Counted from the first letter of the stretch, positions 1 to 7,997 are shown. The stretch is DNA of 11,404 nucleotides from an uncultured Synergistia bacterium (GCA_937888925.1 CALARM010000166.1:1-11404), one strand, 5' to 3'. Notes: a model not told the origin generated them from the letters alone. Numbers and translations: made by a program.

Positions 1-46
1 CCTTATTATGAAAATATTTCTATGAATTGTAAGAAAAATCCTTCTC

Positions 47-1108
47 TTATTCTATAATACCTCCTCCGACTACAGAATCTCCTTCGTACATGACAAAAGA
101 TTGTCCGGCACATACAGCCCATACCGGTTCGAGAAAAATTACTTTATATCTTCCTTCATCCCGTTCTTTTAACTGGCATGTCTGCAGTTTTCCCCTGTAT
201 CTTATCCTTCCTTTCAGTAGAGCCTGTTCGTCCGGCATATATATAAAATTTACCCCGGAAAAAACGAGTTCTTTACTGTAAAGTTCTTCTTTTGCTCCGA
301 GTGTTATTTCATTTTTAAGCGTGTCTATGGAAGTAACATAAAGACGTTCTTTGTAGGATACACCGAGGCCTCTTCTCTGTCCTACCGTATAAAAGGGGAA
401 CCCTTTATGTTTTCCTATGATTTCTCCGGAAGCGTTCAGAAAATTTCCCTCTGAAATCTTTACTCCTCTGGACTGTAAAAATGTCCTGTAATCATTGTCA
501 GGAATAAAGCATATTTCCTGGCTTTCCGGTTTTTCAGAGATTTTAATATTATGGCGGGCCAGTTTTTCTTTTACTTCTTCTTTCGTCATTTCTCCCAGGG
601 GAAATAAGGTTTTAGAAAGTTCTTCCTGTGTCAGAGCCCAGAGATAATAGGATTGCTCCTTATTCTTATCAAGACCACATTTAAGGAGAAATTTTTGTTT
701 CTCTTCCAAATAGCAGATCCTGGCATAATGGCCTGTGGCCAGAAAATCTGCACCGTAAGAAATAATTTTTCTGAGGAGAAACTTCCATTTTATGGCACTG
801 TTACATACAACACATGGATTGGGGGTAAGTCCTGTTCTGTAACCATTTACAAAATAATCTATTACATCTTTTTGAAAAGCCTCTGAAGCATCTATTACCA
901 GATGGGAAACTCCGAGGTCTGAACATATGGATTTTGCATCTTTGATTGCCTCAAGAGAACAGCAGGATTTGGGAGAATAAGAAGTATTGGCATAACAGAA
1001 GAGTTTTAATGTTACGCCGAATACATCATAACCTTCTTCTTTTAATTTTATGAGAGCATAGGAACTGTCTGCTCCTCCGCTCATGGCGACAGCTACAGTT
1101 TTGTTCAT
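47..1108 (-). CDS. mnmA: tRNA-specific 2-thiouridylase MnmA
   Basis: This cytoplasmic enzyme adenylates and thiolates the wobble uridine (U34) of tRNAs for Lys, Glu and Gln, giving the 2-thio part of mnm5s2U. Seen in the 353-residue protein: an N-terminal PP-loop ATPase motif SGGADSS (residues 10-16), NPCVVCN (97-103) with the presumed catalytic Cys102, GHYAR (126-130), KEQSYYLW (150-157), SQEICFI (196-202) with the second catalytic Cys200, YTVGQRRGLG (240-249), and the C-terminal beta-barrel ending in GGGIIE. Length and motif order match full-length MnmA. Cys102 and Cys200 align with the E. coli pair Cys102/Cys199. Extra cysteines (38, 49, 50, 62) lie near the PP-loop, including a CCS motif that I recall from other MnmA proteins. 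The start places the PP-loop at the usual distance from the N-terminus. No strong Shine-Dalgarno precedes it, and it begins 28 bases after the TPR gene, so co-transcription is likely. Confidence 0.96.
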   Translation of the reverse strand: MNKTVAVAMSGGADSSYALIKLKEEGYDVFGVTLKLFCYANTSYSPKSCCSLEAIKDAKSICSDLGVSHLVIDASEAFQKDVIDYFVNGYRTGLTPNPCVVCNSAIKWKFLLRKIISYGADFLATGHYARICYLEEKQKFLLKCGLDKNKEQSYYLWALTQEELSKTLFPLGEMTKEEVKEKLARHNIKISEKPESQEICFIPDNDYRTFLQSRGVKISEGNFLNASGEIIGKHKGFPFYTVGQRRGLGVSYKERLYVTSIDTLKNEITLGAKEELYSKELVFSGVNFIYMPDEQALLKGRIRYRGKLQTCQLKERDEGRYKVIFLEPVWAVCAGQSFVMYEGDSVVGGGIIE

Positions 1109-1136
1109 TTTATTGATATTCTTTATTGACAGATTT

Positions 1137-1838
1137 TCAGACTCCTATTCCATCCGGTAAAGGTGGAGGACTATCAAAGGTTTTGTTATCTTTTATTAAT
1201 TTTTCAGCATTTTCTATATAGGGAAGCCATTTATTTCTTTTCCTCTCCTTATCTTTCCAGAGCTTCTCTGCTATTTTTTTAGCCCTGTCAAATGATTCAC
1301 TCGCTTTACTGTTCATTCCTTTTAAACAATAATAGGAACCGAGATATATATAAGCTTCCGGAAATTTTCTTCTTATCTGTGTGGCTTTAATTAAATTATT
1401 TTCTATTTTTTTATCGAGATCTTCTAACACATTCCTGTCAGCCTTTCCAATTCTCTTTTCATACATATACCAGTGATAATAGGTAACGCCCATAAAAAAA
1501 TAAGCATCACTGCAGTTTTTATCCTTTTCTATTGCTTCCTCGAAAGATATTATGGCACTCTTGAACTTTAATTCAGCACCCTGATTTCCTTTTGTCATTT
1601 CTTCTATACCTCGAACCATGTCACCTGCACCATAGGTAACTCTGGCCGTACTCATACTTTCTTTTATGATTCTATCACCGAGCCAGCAGCCGAATAACAG
1701 CATAATACCTATAACCGATACAGTTATAATTTTGATTTTCCTTGCAGATTGTTCTATTTTAGCCCCTACATTTACAAACTCTTCATCAATATGGTCGACC
1801 CTGTTATCCTGGGAAAAATCACTTTTTATTTCTTCCAT
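1137..1838 (-). CDS. membrane-anchored TPR protein
   Basis: This is a 233-residue protein of unknown specific function. Seen: a charged N-terminal segment of about 34 residues, one hydrophobic segment at about 35-55 (IKIITVSVIGIMLLFGCW), then helices with tetratricopeptide character. One TPR-like unit lies at about 93-123 and a clearer one at about 159-189 (FPEAYIYLGSYYCLKGMNSKA...). The tail is proline-rich (PPPLP, about 224-228). Basic residues before the hydrophobic segment suggest N-inside, with the TPR part outside the cytoplasm; this is inference. I chose the ATG at 1838 over an in-frame ATG at 1871 because GAGGAGGT (1845-1852) sits six bases upstream of it, while the upstream ATG has no such site. 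It precedes mnmA on the same strand and is divergent from the large TPR-kinase gene, another membrane TPR protein. A role as a scaffold or partner is only a guess. Confidence 0.85.
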   Translation of the reverse strand: MEEIKSDFSQDNRVDHIDEEFVNVGAKIEQSARKIKIITVSVIGIMLLFGCWLGDRIIKESMSTARVTYGAGDMVRGIEEMTKGNQGAELKFKSAIISFEEAIEKDKNCSDAYFFMGVTYYHWYMYEKRIGKADRNVLEDLDKKIENNLIKATQIRRKFPEAYIYLGSYYCLKGMNSKASESFDRAKKIAEKLWKDKERKRNKWLPYIENAEKLIKDNKTFDSPPPLPDGIGV

Positions 1839-1844
1839 ACATTT

Positions 1845-1852
1845 ACCTCCTC
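1845..1852 (-). promoter_or_regulatory. Shine-Dalgarno site deciding the TPR gene start
   Basis: On the minus strand this reads GAGGAGGT, six bases before the ATG at 1838. It decides the start in favour of the shorter 233-residue form over the form starting at 1871. Confidence 0.85.
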
Positions 1853-1987
1853 TGTATACTGATTTTACCAATACATTCTCTTTAATTAAAAAATGTCCTT
1901 CTGTATAATATTAAATCTTTAACTTGATATAAGCAGGATATTTTGAAGGTATAAAAGAAATTTAGAGAGAAAATAAAGCATAATCTA

Positions 1988-2007
1988 AACAGGATTACTG
2001 ACCTGTT
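1988..2007. repeat. inverted repeat AACAGG-N8-CCTGTT, possible operator
   Basis: Perfect 6-bp arms (1988-1993 and 2002-2007) separated by eight bases form a 20-bp symmetrical site. It lies in the divergent 210-bp intergenic region, three bases upstream of a TATAAT at 2011-2016, where it would cover the spacer and -35 area of a plus-strand promoter. The size and position fit a dimeric repressor or activator site. Arms this short can occur by chance in AT-rich DNA, so the call is tentative. Confidence 0.35.
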
Positions 2008-2010
2008 GTT

Positions 2011-2016
2011 TATAAT
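2011..2016 (+). promoter_or_regulatory. candidate -10 box for the TPR-kinase gene
   Basis: A perfect TATAAT lies 32 bases upstream of the ATG at 2049. I see no good -35 hexamer at 16-18 bases upstream; that position is occupied by the AACAGG-N8-CCTGTT repeat, so activator dependence is possible. A second weak box, TATAGT at 2039-2044, also exists. I found no convincing minus-strand promoter for the TPR/mnmA pair in 1839-2048. Confidence 0.3.
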
Positions 2017-2048
2017 TCTTCTCTTTTTGATGAGAGTTTATAGTAATA

Positions 2049-5000
2049 ATGCATGAAAATTATTTTGATTATTTAATAGAAGAAGTGTCAGTTTTTTCTC
2101 CCGGCAGAACAATAGATTCACTTAAACGTCATTTCAGGGGATATCCTTTTGACGAAAAGTCAAAAGCAATAATATCAAAGGTTGCAGAAAAGAGACAGAT
2201 TACAGAAGAGAATAAACTGAAACTGGAAGAATTAAAGGAAAAACAAAAAAAAATCTCTGTAGTAAAAGAATTTAAAACAGGTCCTCTTTCACAGGAATTC
2301 CTGAAAAATACATCTGCAAAACCTGTATTTATAATATGTTCTATAATTATCTTTTTCTTTTCTTTTATTCTGTTAACAGGCTCCATCAGTGCTTTGAGTA
2401 TTCTGTTTTTTCTGATAAATTCTTCTGCCAGTCTGGTTACAGGTATATATATGTCAGGACGTAAGTCACGCAGTATTTATGTCATTTTTTCTTTTCTTCC
2501 TTTCCTGATAAGCTTAATACTTTCATTTTATATGTTGCCTCATGATAATTACTGGAGAGCCCAGCTGGTTTCCTGTATAATTCCTTTTCTTTTATTTCCA
2601 GTTTCTTCTTTGCTGGCAAAAAGTGTTTTTGAGATCATAAAAACCATTTTGAAAATATTACATAGAATGGAAATGACGGCAAAAAAGAAAAGGAATCTTA
2701 AAAAGAGCAAGGATTTGAAAGAAAAGAGAAAGGAAATAGAAAAAAAAGTCCAGATAATAGACAGGGAAATCAGAGAGATTCATAATAAATTAACAGATAA
2801 ACAGATGAATTTTGTGAAGGATCTGGCAGAAACACATAAACATATATTTTTCCCCTTCAGTGAAACAGAAACAGAATATGATCTGCTTCATGGCAATCTC
2901 ATGATAGCCATAGGCGACTACAGGACAGGCCTGGATTTAATAAAGAAACATCTTTCCGGTGCAACAGAAAGATTTCCTGCCTTTTATTTCTGGCACGGTG
3001 TAATGGAAACTGAAGAAGGTATGGTGGATAAAGCTTTTCTATCTTTTAACAGGTGTATAAGTTTACTGCCTCAATCAGCAGATCCTTATCTGAGCCTGGG
3101 TTTTACCTGTATTAAAAATAAAAATCTCGATCTTCTTGAAGGTATGATGAAAACAGAACCACTCTTTTCCCTTGATAACCAGGAGAAGTTTTTTCTGAAG
3201 GGGTTACTTCTGTTTTTACAGGAGAACCCGGACAGAGCAGAACTTGAACTGCAAAAATCCCTTTCTCTTAGCCCTGACAACAATACGGTAAAAATCATCT
3301 TACTCTTTCTTTTTCTTAAAACAAAGCAATACAAGAAACTTATGGCCATGATAAAAACCATGAAAGATAACTATATTCTCTGTGAAATGTTCATGGGCGT
3401 CGCAGAATATAATCAAAAAAATTATAAACATGCTGTAAATCATTTTAATAATATTCTTCGCCACGATGATGAACATATTGAAGCCCTTTGTTTCCGGGAA
3501 CTTTCTAAAGCACATATCAAAACCTGGTCTGTCTTTAAAGAAAAAAATATGGCCCAGAAGTTTATTTCACGTTTATCAGGTGATATAGAACATTATTCTA
3601 TAGTTTGTTATACTATAGGTAAATTATATCACATAGAAGGTTATAATAAAGAAGCTCTGTCTTATCTGGAAAAAGCATATAAAATAGAGCCGGATCACAG
3701 TCTTATACTGGGCGATCTGGCCAGGTTCTATTTAAATTCACCTTCTGAAAATCTTCTGGCTATAGAGGTACTCTTAAAGGCCATCCCTTTACTGGAAGGG
3801 AAAAAGAGAATTTTAAAGAGACTTCTCACTTTCCTCCTTCTTCAGCCCGATATACCGGACTCTATAATAAAACTTCTGGAAGAACAGTATTTTAAGAATA
3901 TAAATTATGATCCCCTTCTTGTACAGCTACTTGCAAAATACCATCTGAAGAGAAATACCATGAATGAAAAGGCTACGGAAATATATTTAAAAGCGATAGA
4001 AATTAAATGTATTGATGAAAAAGCGAAAAGTTCTGCAGTGAAACTTATTGCATGGAATGATGCAGAAACAGGTAAGCCTGAAGAGGCAAGAAGAGGTCTT
4101 TATAAAAATCTGCTTGCAGAATACCCTGATGATGAAAGAATAATGTTTTTAAACTCTTCCATAATCCCTAAAGATCACAATATGGTAGAAGAAAATCCGG
4201 AACTCTTTAAAAATCTGCTTCAAAAAAAATACACATCTTCCAGATTCTGGGAGATCTTTGATTTAAACAGAGATTTTATTCTTATTTCTGTGGTGACATA
4301 TTTTTACCGTCATAAAATTTATAATGATGACACTATGATATTAATACAGGAGTCTTTTGACAGATTTCCAAGAGACAGACATGTATTGCTTGCTTTCGGA
4401 GAGGCAAGTGAACATCTGGGGGCTACAGGTGAAAAATCTCTGAGAGCCTATAAATCGATCTATAGAGAAGATCCTGATAATATAGAAAACCTTGTCGCTC
4501 TTGGACGGGCTTATCTGGCGTGTAATGAAATTCATGCAGATACGATAAATGTTCTGGAACAGATATTTACAAAAGGTCTTTACTGGGACGAAGCAATTAA
4601 AGTGATGACCGATTATTATCTTAAAAAAATGGCAGACGGCAATCTTGTAAAAAATATTATAGTCCTCTCTGTATGGGGCCATTATACGAAAATAGTTCCG
4701 AAAGATTATAAAGTCAGGTTTTATATAGCAGAAGAATTCTTTGCCCAGAAGGAATATGTCCATGCCTGTGAGGAATATGAAGAGGTTGTAGCTGCCTGTC
4801 CTTCTCATAGAGACGCACTGTTCCGTCTCGGAGAATGTTATATTGAAATGGGCAGGATAGAGAAATCAATAGACACATTTAAGAAGATATTAAATATTAA
4901 AAGAGATGATCTACCTGTACTGGAAAAACTTGGCAGTTTATATACAGGTCTCTATAAAAACGATGAAGAAGCTATAATTTATTATGAGAAAGCCCATGAA

Positions 5001-6830
5001 GCAGACAGAAAAAACAGTGATTATCTTAAGATGTTGCTTGACCTTTATAAGAAAAAAAGTGATCCTCCGAATATGATAAGAATTCAGGAAAAGATAACAA
5101 CCCTCGAAAGAACAGGAAAAAACCTCGCAACGCTGGGGAATTTTTATTTAAAAACCAACAGGATTAAAGAAGGTATTTCCTGCCTGGGAGAAGCAATAAA
5201 AAAGGAGTTTCATGCAGATGGCAGGGTTCATCTTATGCTTGCAGAAGCTAAATACTTTATGTTAAATGACCGTTCTCAGAGAAGAGACTGGGCAGAACTT
5301 ATAGATATTCTCTCAGAAGCGATAAAACTCGGATGCAGAGATAAGAAGATCTATGAAATAAGGTATCAGGTCTATCTTAAAATCGGTGATAAAAAGAAAG
5401 CGGCAGAAGACAGAAAGATTTTTGCTCCTGATGATCTGGATAACCTCTATCAGCTTGCAGTAGAGCATGAAGCAAAAGAGGATATAAACAGTGTAAAAGA
5501 AAATTTGCTGCAGATTTACAGGCGTGATAAAGATTTCCTCGATGTTTCTCTGAAACTGGCAAGAATCTATGCGGAAGAAGGTACTTTTGATAAAAAATAT
5601 ATAGATATTATTTTACACAGTTTTTATAACAGAACCAGTCAGTTTCTTTATAATGACGAAGATAACAGGATGATTGACCATATACATAATTATTTTAAGG
5701 CCAATCATTTATTTTCCGAAGAAATAGAATTTCTTAAAAGCCTTTTTCTTCTTGAACATCCCTATAATGAAGGAAAATTAAGGGGATGGATTGCCATTGC
5801 TTTCCTGGAACTGAATAAATTTTCCGAAGCCTATGAAATACTGAATAAAATCGATATAAACCTTGACAGAGATATACTTCTTGATGCAAATATGAGGCTT
5901 GCAGAAGAACTTCTATTCAAGGAACAGTTTACAGAGGCAGAAACTATTCTTGAAAAGATCTATCTTACAGATCCTGCTTTTAAAAATTCAGGTTCTCTTC
6001 TTGAAAATCTGAGGCATGAAAGACTGGGAAGATTTGCTCTTTTAGAGCCAATCGGATCGGGAGCCAATGCTACTGTATATAAAGCTTTTGACCTTGTTAC
6101 AAGAAATTATGTGGCACTCAAATGTCTCCATAAGGATCTTGACAGTGACAGAGAAGCTATCAGTAATTTTAAAAAAGAGTATGAAATATTATCGGAGCTT
6201 ATTCATCCCGGTATAGCAAAGGTTATTCCCGGAAGTTTCAGAGAGAAGTTTTTTGCCATAGAACTTCTGGATAAAACCCTGTCCCTTGTTCTGGAGAAAA
6301 ATAAAGACGGTCTGGAATTGAATGAATTTTTCCATATTGTTACTCAGATAGTTGAAGCACTTCATTATATGCACAGCAAAAATATAATATACCATGACCT
6401 GGCCCCTGATAATGTTATGTTTGCAGGAAATATAGTCAAATTCTGCGACCTTGGAGGAGCGAAAAGATTTGACCTTAAATCGAGACAGACTATAGTGGGA
6501 AGTACGGAAAAACACTATTTATACGCATCTCCCGAACAGTGCAGGCATGAATTCGATATGTCTGTAAAGGTAGATCACAGAAGTGATATATACAGCCTGG
6601 GAGTTCTTATGTATCATATGATCTGCGGCATCCCTCCTTTTATAGGCCCCGATCAGGCTCTTTTATCGGCCCATCAACATTCCGTGCCATCTCCTCTTCT
6701 TCTTCAGAAAGATAACATACCAAGGCAGCTTGTGTCTATTATCCTCAAGTCTCTGGAAAAAGATCCCGACAGGAGGCACCAGTCCATGGAAGAACTCCTT
6801 CAGGAGCTTATGCAGACCCCGAGAGGGTAG
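2049..6830 (+). CDS. multi-TPR membrane protein with C-terminal Ser/Thr kinase domain
   Basis: This 1593-residue protein is probably a membrane-bound signalling kinase of unknown substrate. Domains in order: coiled coil at about 45-75; four hydrophobic segments at about 92-110, 113-133, 142-161 and 172-190; a very basic coiled coil at about 208-262; TPR-like helical repeats from about 310 to 1310 (clear units near 516-560 and 906-948); and a kinase domain at about 1327-1590. Kinase motifs seen: glycine loop GSGANATVY (1336-1344), VALK with Lys1358, catalytic loop YHDLAPDN with Asp1450 and Asn1455, metal-binding DLG with Asp1467, ASPEQ (1493-1497), and DIYSLG with Asp1513. ATP- and metal-binding residues are intact, so it may be active, but HRD is replaced by YHD and the usual Lys of HRDLKPEN by Ala1452. 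An even number of membrane segments and the basic flanks suggest both ends are cytoplasmic. The ATG at 2049 has only a weak GAGAG upstream. The kinase lies after the membrane and TPR parts, unlike the common N-terminal PknB layout. Confidence 0.92.
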   Translation: MHENYFDYLIEEVSVFSPGRTIDSLKRHFRGYPFDEKSKAIISKVAEKRQITEENKLKLEELKEKQKKISVVKEFKTGPLSQEFLKNTSAKPVFIICSIIIFFFSFILLTGSISALSILFFLINSSASLVTGIYMSGRKSRSIYVIFSFLPFLISLILSFYMLPHDNYWRAQLVSCIIPFLLFPVSSLLAKSVFEIIKTILKILHRMEMTAKKKRNLKKSKDLKEKRKEIEKKVQIIDREIREIHNKLTDKQMNFVKDLAETHKHIFFPFSETETEYDLLHGNLMIAIGDYRTGLDLIKKHLSGATERFPAFYFWHGVMETEEGMVDKAFLSFNRCISLLPQSADPYLSLGFTCIKNKNLDLLEGMMKTEPLFSLDNQEKFFLKGLLLFLQENPDRAELELQKSLSLSPDNNTVKIILLFLFLKTKQYKKLMAMIKTMKDNYILCEMFMGVAEYNQKNYKHAVNHFNNILRHDDEHIEALCFRELSKAHIKTWSVFKEKNMAQKFISRLSGDIEHYSIVCYTIGKLYHIEGYNKEALSYLEKAYKIEPDHSLILGDLARFYLNSPSENLLAIEVLLKAIPLLEGKKRILKRLLTFLLLQPDIPDSIIKLLEEQYFKNINYDPLLVQLLAKYHLKRNTMNEKATEIYLKAIEIKCIDEKAKSSAVKLIAWNDAETGKPEEARRGLYKNLLAEYPDDERIMFLNSSIIPKDHNMVEENPELFKNLLQKKYTSSRFWEIFDLNRDFILISVVTYFYRHKIYNDDTMILIQESFDRFPRDRHVLLAFGEASEHLGATGEKSLRAYKSIYREDPDNIENLVALGRAYLACNEIHADTINVLEQIFTKGLYWDEAIKVMTDYYLKKMADGNLVKNIIVLSVWGHYTKIVPKDYKVRFYIAEEFFAQKEYVHACEEYEEVVAACPSHRDALFRLGECYIEMGRIEKSIDTFKKILNIKRDDLPVLEKLGSLYTGLYKNDEEAIIYYEKAHEADRKNSDYLKMLLDLYKKKSDPPNMIRIQEKITTLERTGKNLATLGNFYLKTNRIKEGISCLGEAIKKEFHADGRVHLMLAEAKYFMLNDRSQRRDWAELIDILSEAIKLGCRDKKIYEIRYQVYLKIGDKKKAAEDRKIFAPDDLDNLYQLAVEHEAKEDINSVKENLLQIYRRDKDFLDVSLKLARIYAEEGTFDKKYIDIILHSFYNRTSQFLYNDEDNRMIDHIHNYFKANHLFSEEIEFLKSLFLLEHPYNEGKLRGWIAIAFLELNKFSEAYEILNKIDINLDRDILLDANMRLAEELLFKEQFTEAETILEKIYLTDPAFKNSGSLLENLRHERLGRFALLEPIGSGANATVYKAFDLVTRNYVALKCLHKDLDSDREAISNFKKEYEILSELIHPGIAKVIPGSFREKFFAIELLDKTLSLVLEKNKDGLELNEFFHIVTQIVEALHYMHSKNIIYHDLAPDNVMFAGNIVKFCDLGGAKRFDLKSRQTIVGSTEKHYLYASPEQCRHEFDMSVKVDHRSDIYSLGVLMYHMICGIPPFIGPDQALLSAHQHSVPSPLLLQKDNIPRQLVSIILKSLEKDPDRRHQSMEELLQELMQTPRG

Positions 6831-6838
6831 TCTGTATG
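6809..6838 (+). terminator. hairpin over the TPR-kinase stop codon
   Basis: The core stem is CAGAC+CCC (6813-6820) pairing with GGG (6825-6827) and GTCTG (6830-6834). It has a GAGA loop, which fits the GNRA pattern, and a two-base TA bulge. It extends outward by four more pairs including G-U pairs. The stop codon TAG (6828-6830) lies inside it. There is no immediate T-run (TATGTTTCACC follows), so it is not a canonical Rho-independent terminator. It could instead stabilise the 3' end or act in termination with other factors. The rest of 6831-6950 shows no gene and no other strong structure. Confidence 0.4.
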
Positions 6839-6958
6839 TTTCACCCTTCATGAGTACTATATTTTATTTCTTTTTGGAAGTGTTTAAAATTTGTATTAAA
6901 AAACTACGTTTATATCCTGCCAATACGAAATTCCATTTTACACTTATACCTGTTGATG

Positions 6959-6987
6959 TTGACACAGGATTAACATAATGCTAAAAT
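6959..6987 (+). promoter_or_regulatory. sigma70-type promoter of the XRE regulator gene
   Basis: A perfect -35 TTGACA (6959-6964) is followed after 17 bases by TAAAAT (6982-6987), five of six matches to the -10 consensus. The predicted transcript start is about 6993-6995, giving a leader of nearly 40 bases before the ATG at 7032, with TGGAG (7017-7021) as ribosome site. The -10 box is the first part of the palindrome at 6982-7009. A perfect TATAAT also lies inside the palindrome at 6996-7001, but it lacks a matching -35. Confidence 0.75.
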
Positions 6988-7009
6988 GTATTGATTATAA
7001 TACATTTTA
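6982..7009. promoter_or_regulatory. 28-bp palindrome over promoter, probable XRE operator
   Basis: Perfect 11-bp arms (TAAAATGTATT at 6982-6992 and AATACATTTTA at 6999-7009) flank six bases. The site covers the -10 box and the predicted transcript start of the gene that follows, which encodes an XRE-type DNA-binding protein. Symmetry, size and placement are those expected of an operator that blocks RNA polymerase, so autorepression is the simplest reading. The AT-rich stem without a following T-run argues against a terminator. Confidence 0.65.
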
Positions 7010-7031
7010 AATAAATTGGAGTTGATTTTCT

Positions 7032-7997
7032 ATGGAAGAGAGGATGCTATCTGCTTCTAAAGATACGAATATATTTGATGACCTCGGAGAAACAAAGACA
7101 GAACAGATTGCAAAAAGTATTAAGAACAGAATAGTTGCTTTACAGGCTGAAAACCTTGAAAATATTGAAGATATGTCTAAAAAAACAGGCATACCTGAAA
7201 GTACCCTTGCAAGTTATATGAGAGGCATAAGAAGGCCCGGTATAGATAAACTCATAGAGATTGCAAATGCTTATGACATAAGTATTCAATGGCTTGTAGG
7301 TCTCAGTGAACACAGGAAGACCCTTCTTTCTTACAGAGACGGAGCAGATAACCTTAATTACAGATATAATCTGGAATGTAACTGTGTGAGAATAGAAACT
7401 GTGAGACCTGTTTTCTCCAGTATTCATTACGGGGAAAAAAATAATCTCTTTTCTTATGAGAATTTTTATAAAACCTATTATCCCAATATTGATAACTATA
7501 TAAGGATGCAGAACAGGAGAGAACAGCTTTTAAGGGAGGGGAAAATAACCCTTGAAGAGATTGTATCTCTGAGGAGCCTTGAAAGTTACCTTTCTTCTGA
7601 TAAATTGCCCCTTTCATGTCAGGAAGAGCTTCTGATGAATGTAGGAAAGGCTCTTAAATATAACAATTATGATCTTATTTTTATTGACGATTATCTTTAT
7701 TTTAATTTTGAAATTATAGATAATAAAGTAGTATGTCTTGAACTTCGCCTGTCAGATGAGGTGCAGGAAGACAGGATAAGAAAGATGTATATTTATCTCT
7801 ACAGTCAGACAATAATAGATGATTTTAGAGAAGAGAGAAAGTATTTAAGTAAAAAAGTTCTCAAATCAATAACCAATTCTCAACTGGTAGAATTACTGCT
7901 TAAAACCATACCGGGTGGTACTGAGGAAATACAAGGAGTTTTCGCAAAAATAAGGGGAAGAGAAAAGAAGCTTCTGGAGCTCAGCAGCGACTGGTAG
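7032..7997 (+). CDS. XRE-family helix-turn-helix transcriptional regulator
   Basis: This 321-residue protein is probably a dimeric DNA-binding regulator. Seen: an N-terminal extension of about 28 residues, then an XRE/Cro-type five-helix domain at about 29-91 with the HTH around DMSKKTGIPESTLASYMRGI (48-66) and the typical continuation RRPGIDKLIEIANAYDISIQWLVG. Residues from about 105 to 321 form a mixed alpha/beta region with a hydrophobic stretch YDLIFIDDYLYFNFEII, which I cannot assign; it may be a ligand-sensing or oligomerisation domain. It lacks the LexA-type serine/lysine peptidase signature as far as I can see. The ATG at 7032 is preceded by TGGAG ten bases upstream. A second ATG at 7044 has no properly spaced ribosome site. 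The promoter is overlapped by a palindrome, suggesting autoregulation. The metalloprotease gene follows 107 bases later on the same strand and may be co-regulated. Confidence 0.88.
   Translation: MEERMLSASKDTNIFDDLGETKTEQIAKSIKNRIVALQAENLENIEDMSKKTGIPESTLASYMRGIRRPGIDKLIEIANAYDISIQWLVGLSEHRKTLLSYRDGADNLNYRYNLECNCVRIETVRPVFSSIHYGEKNNLFSYENFYKTYYPNIDNYIRMQNRREQLLREGKITLEEIVSLRSLESYLSSDKLPLSCQEELLMNVGKALKYNNYDLIFIDDYLYFNFEIIDNKVVCLELRLSDEVQEDRIRKMYIYLYSQTIIDDFREERKYLSKKVLKSITNSQLVELLLKTIPGGTEEIQGVFAKIRGREKKLLELSSDW

Noticed and set aside
1666..1908. Small plus-strand reading frame opposite the TPR gene
   Set aside because: It is antisense to a gene with a strong ribosome site and convincing TPR content, and shows no protein features of its own.
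1839..1990. Minus-strand promoter for the TPR/mnmA operon
   Set aside because: Several AT-rich -10-like hexamers exist, but none has a -35 match at proper spacing, so no call is made.
4341..4808. 155-codon minus-strand reading frame inside the TPR-kinase gene
   Set aside because: It is a shadow of the TPR region, rich in Ile/Phe/Tyr as expected from the complement of AT-rich Lys/Glu codons.
6730..6978. Plus-strand reading frame overlapping the kinase gene end and the intergenic region
   Set aside because: It starts inside the kinase domain in another frame, has no ribosome site, and runs into the XRE promoter.
6982..7009. Palindrome as a Rho-independent terminator of the kinase gene
   Set aside because: The stem is almost entirely A/T with no following T-run, and it overlaps a near-consensus promoter, so an operator is the better reading.
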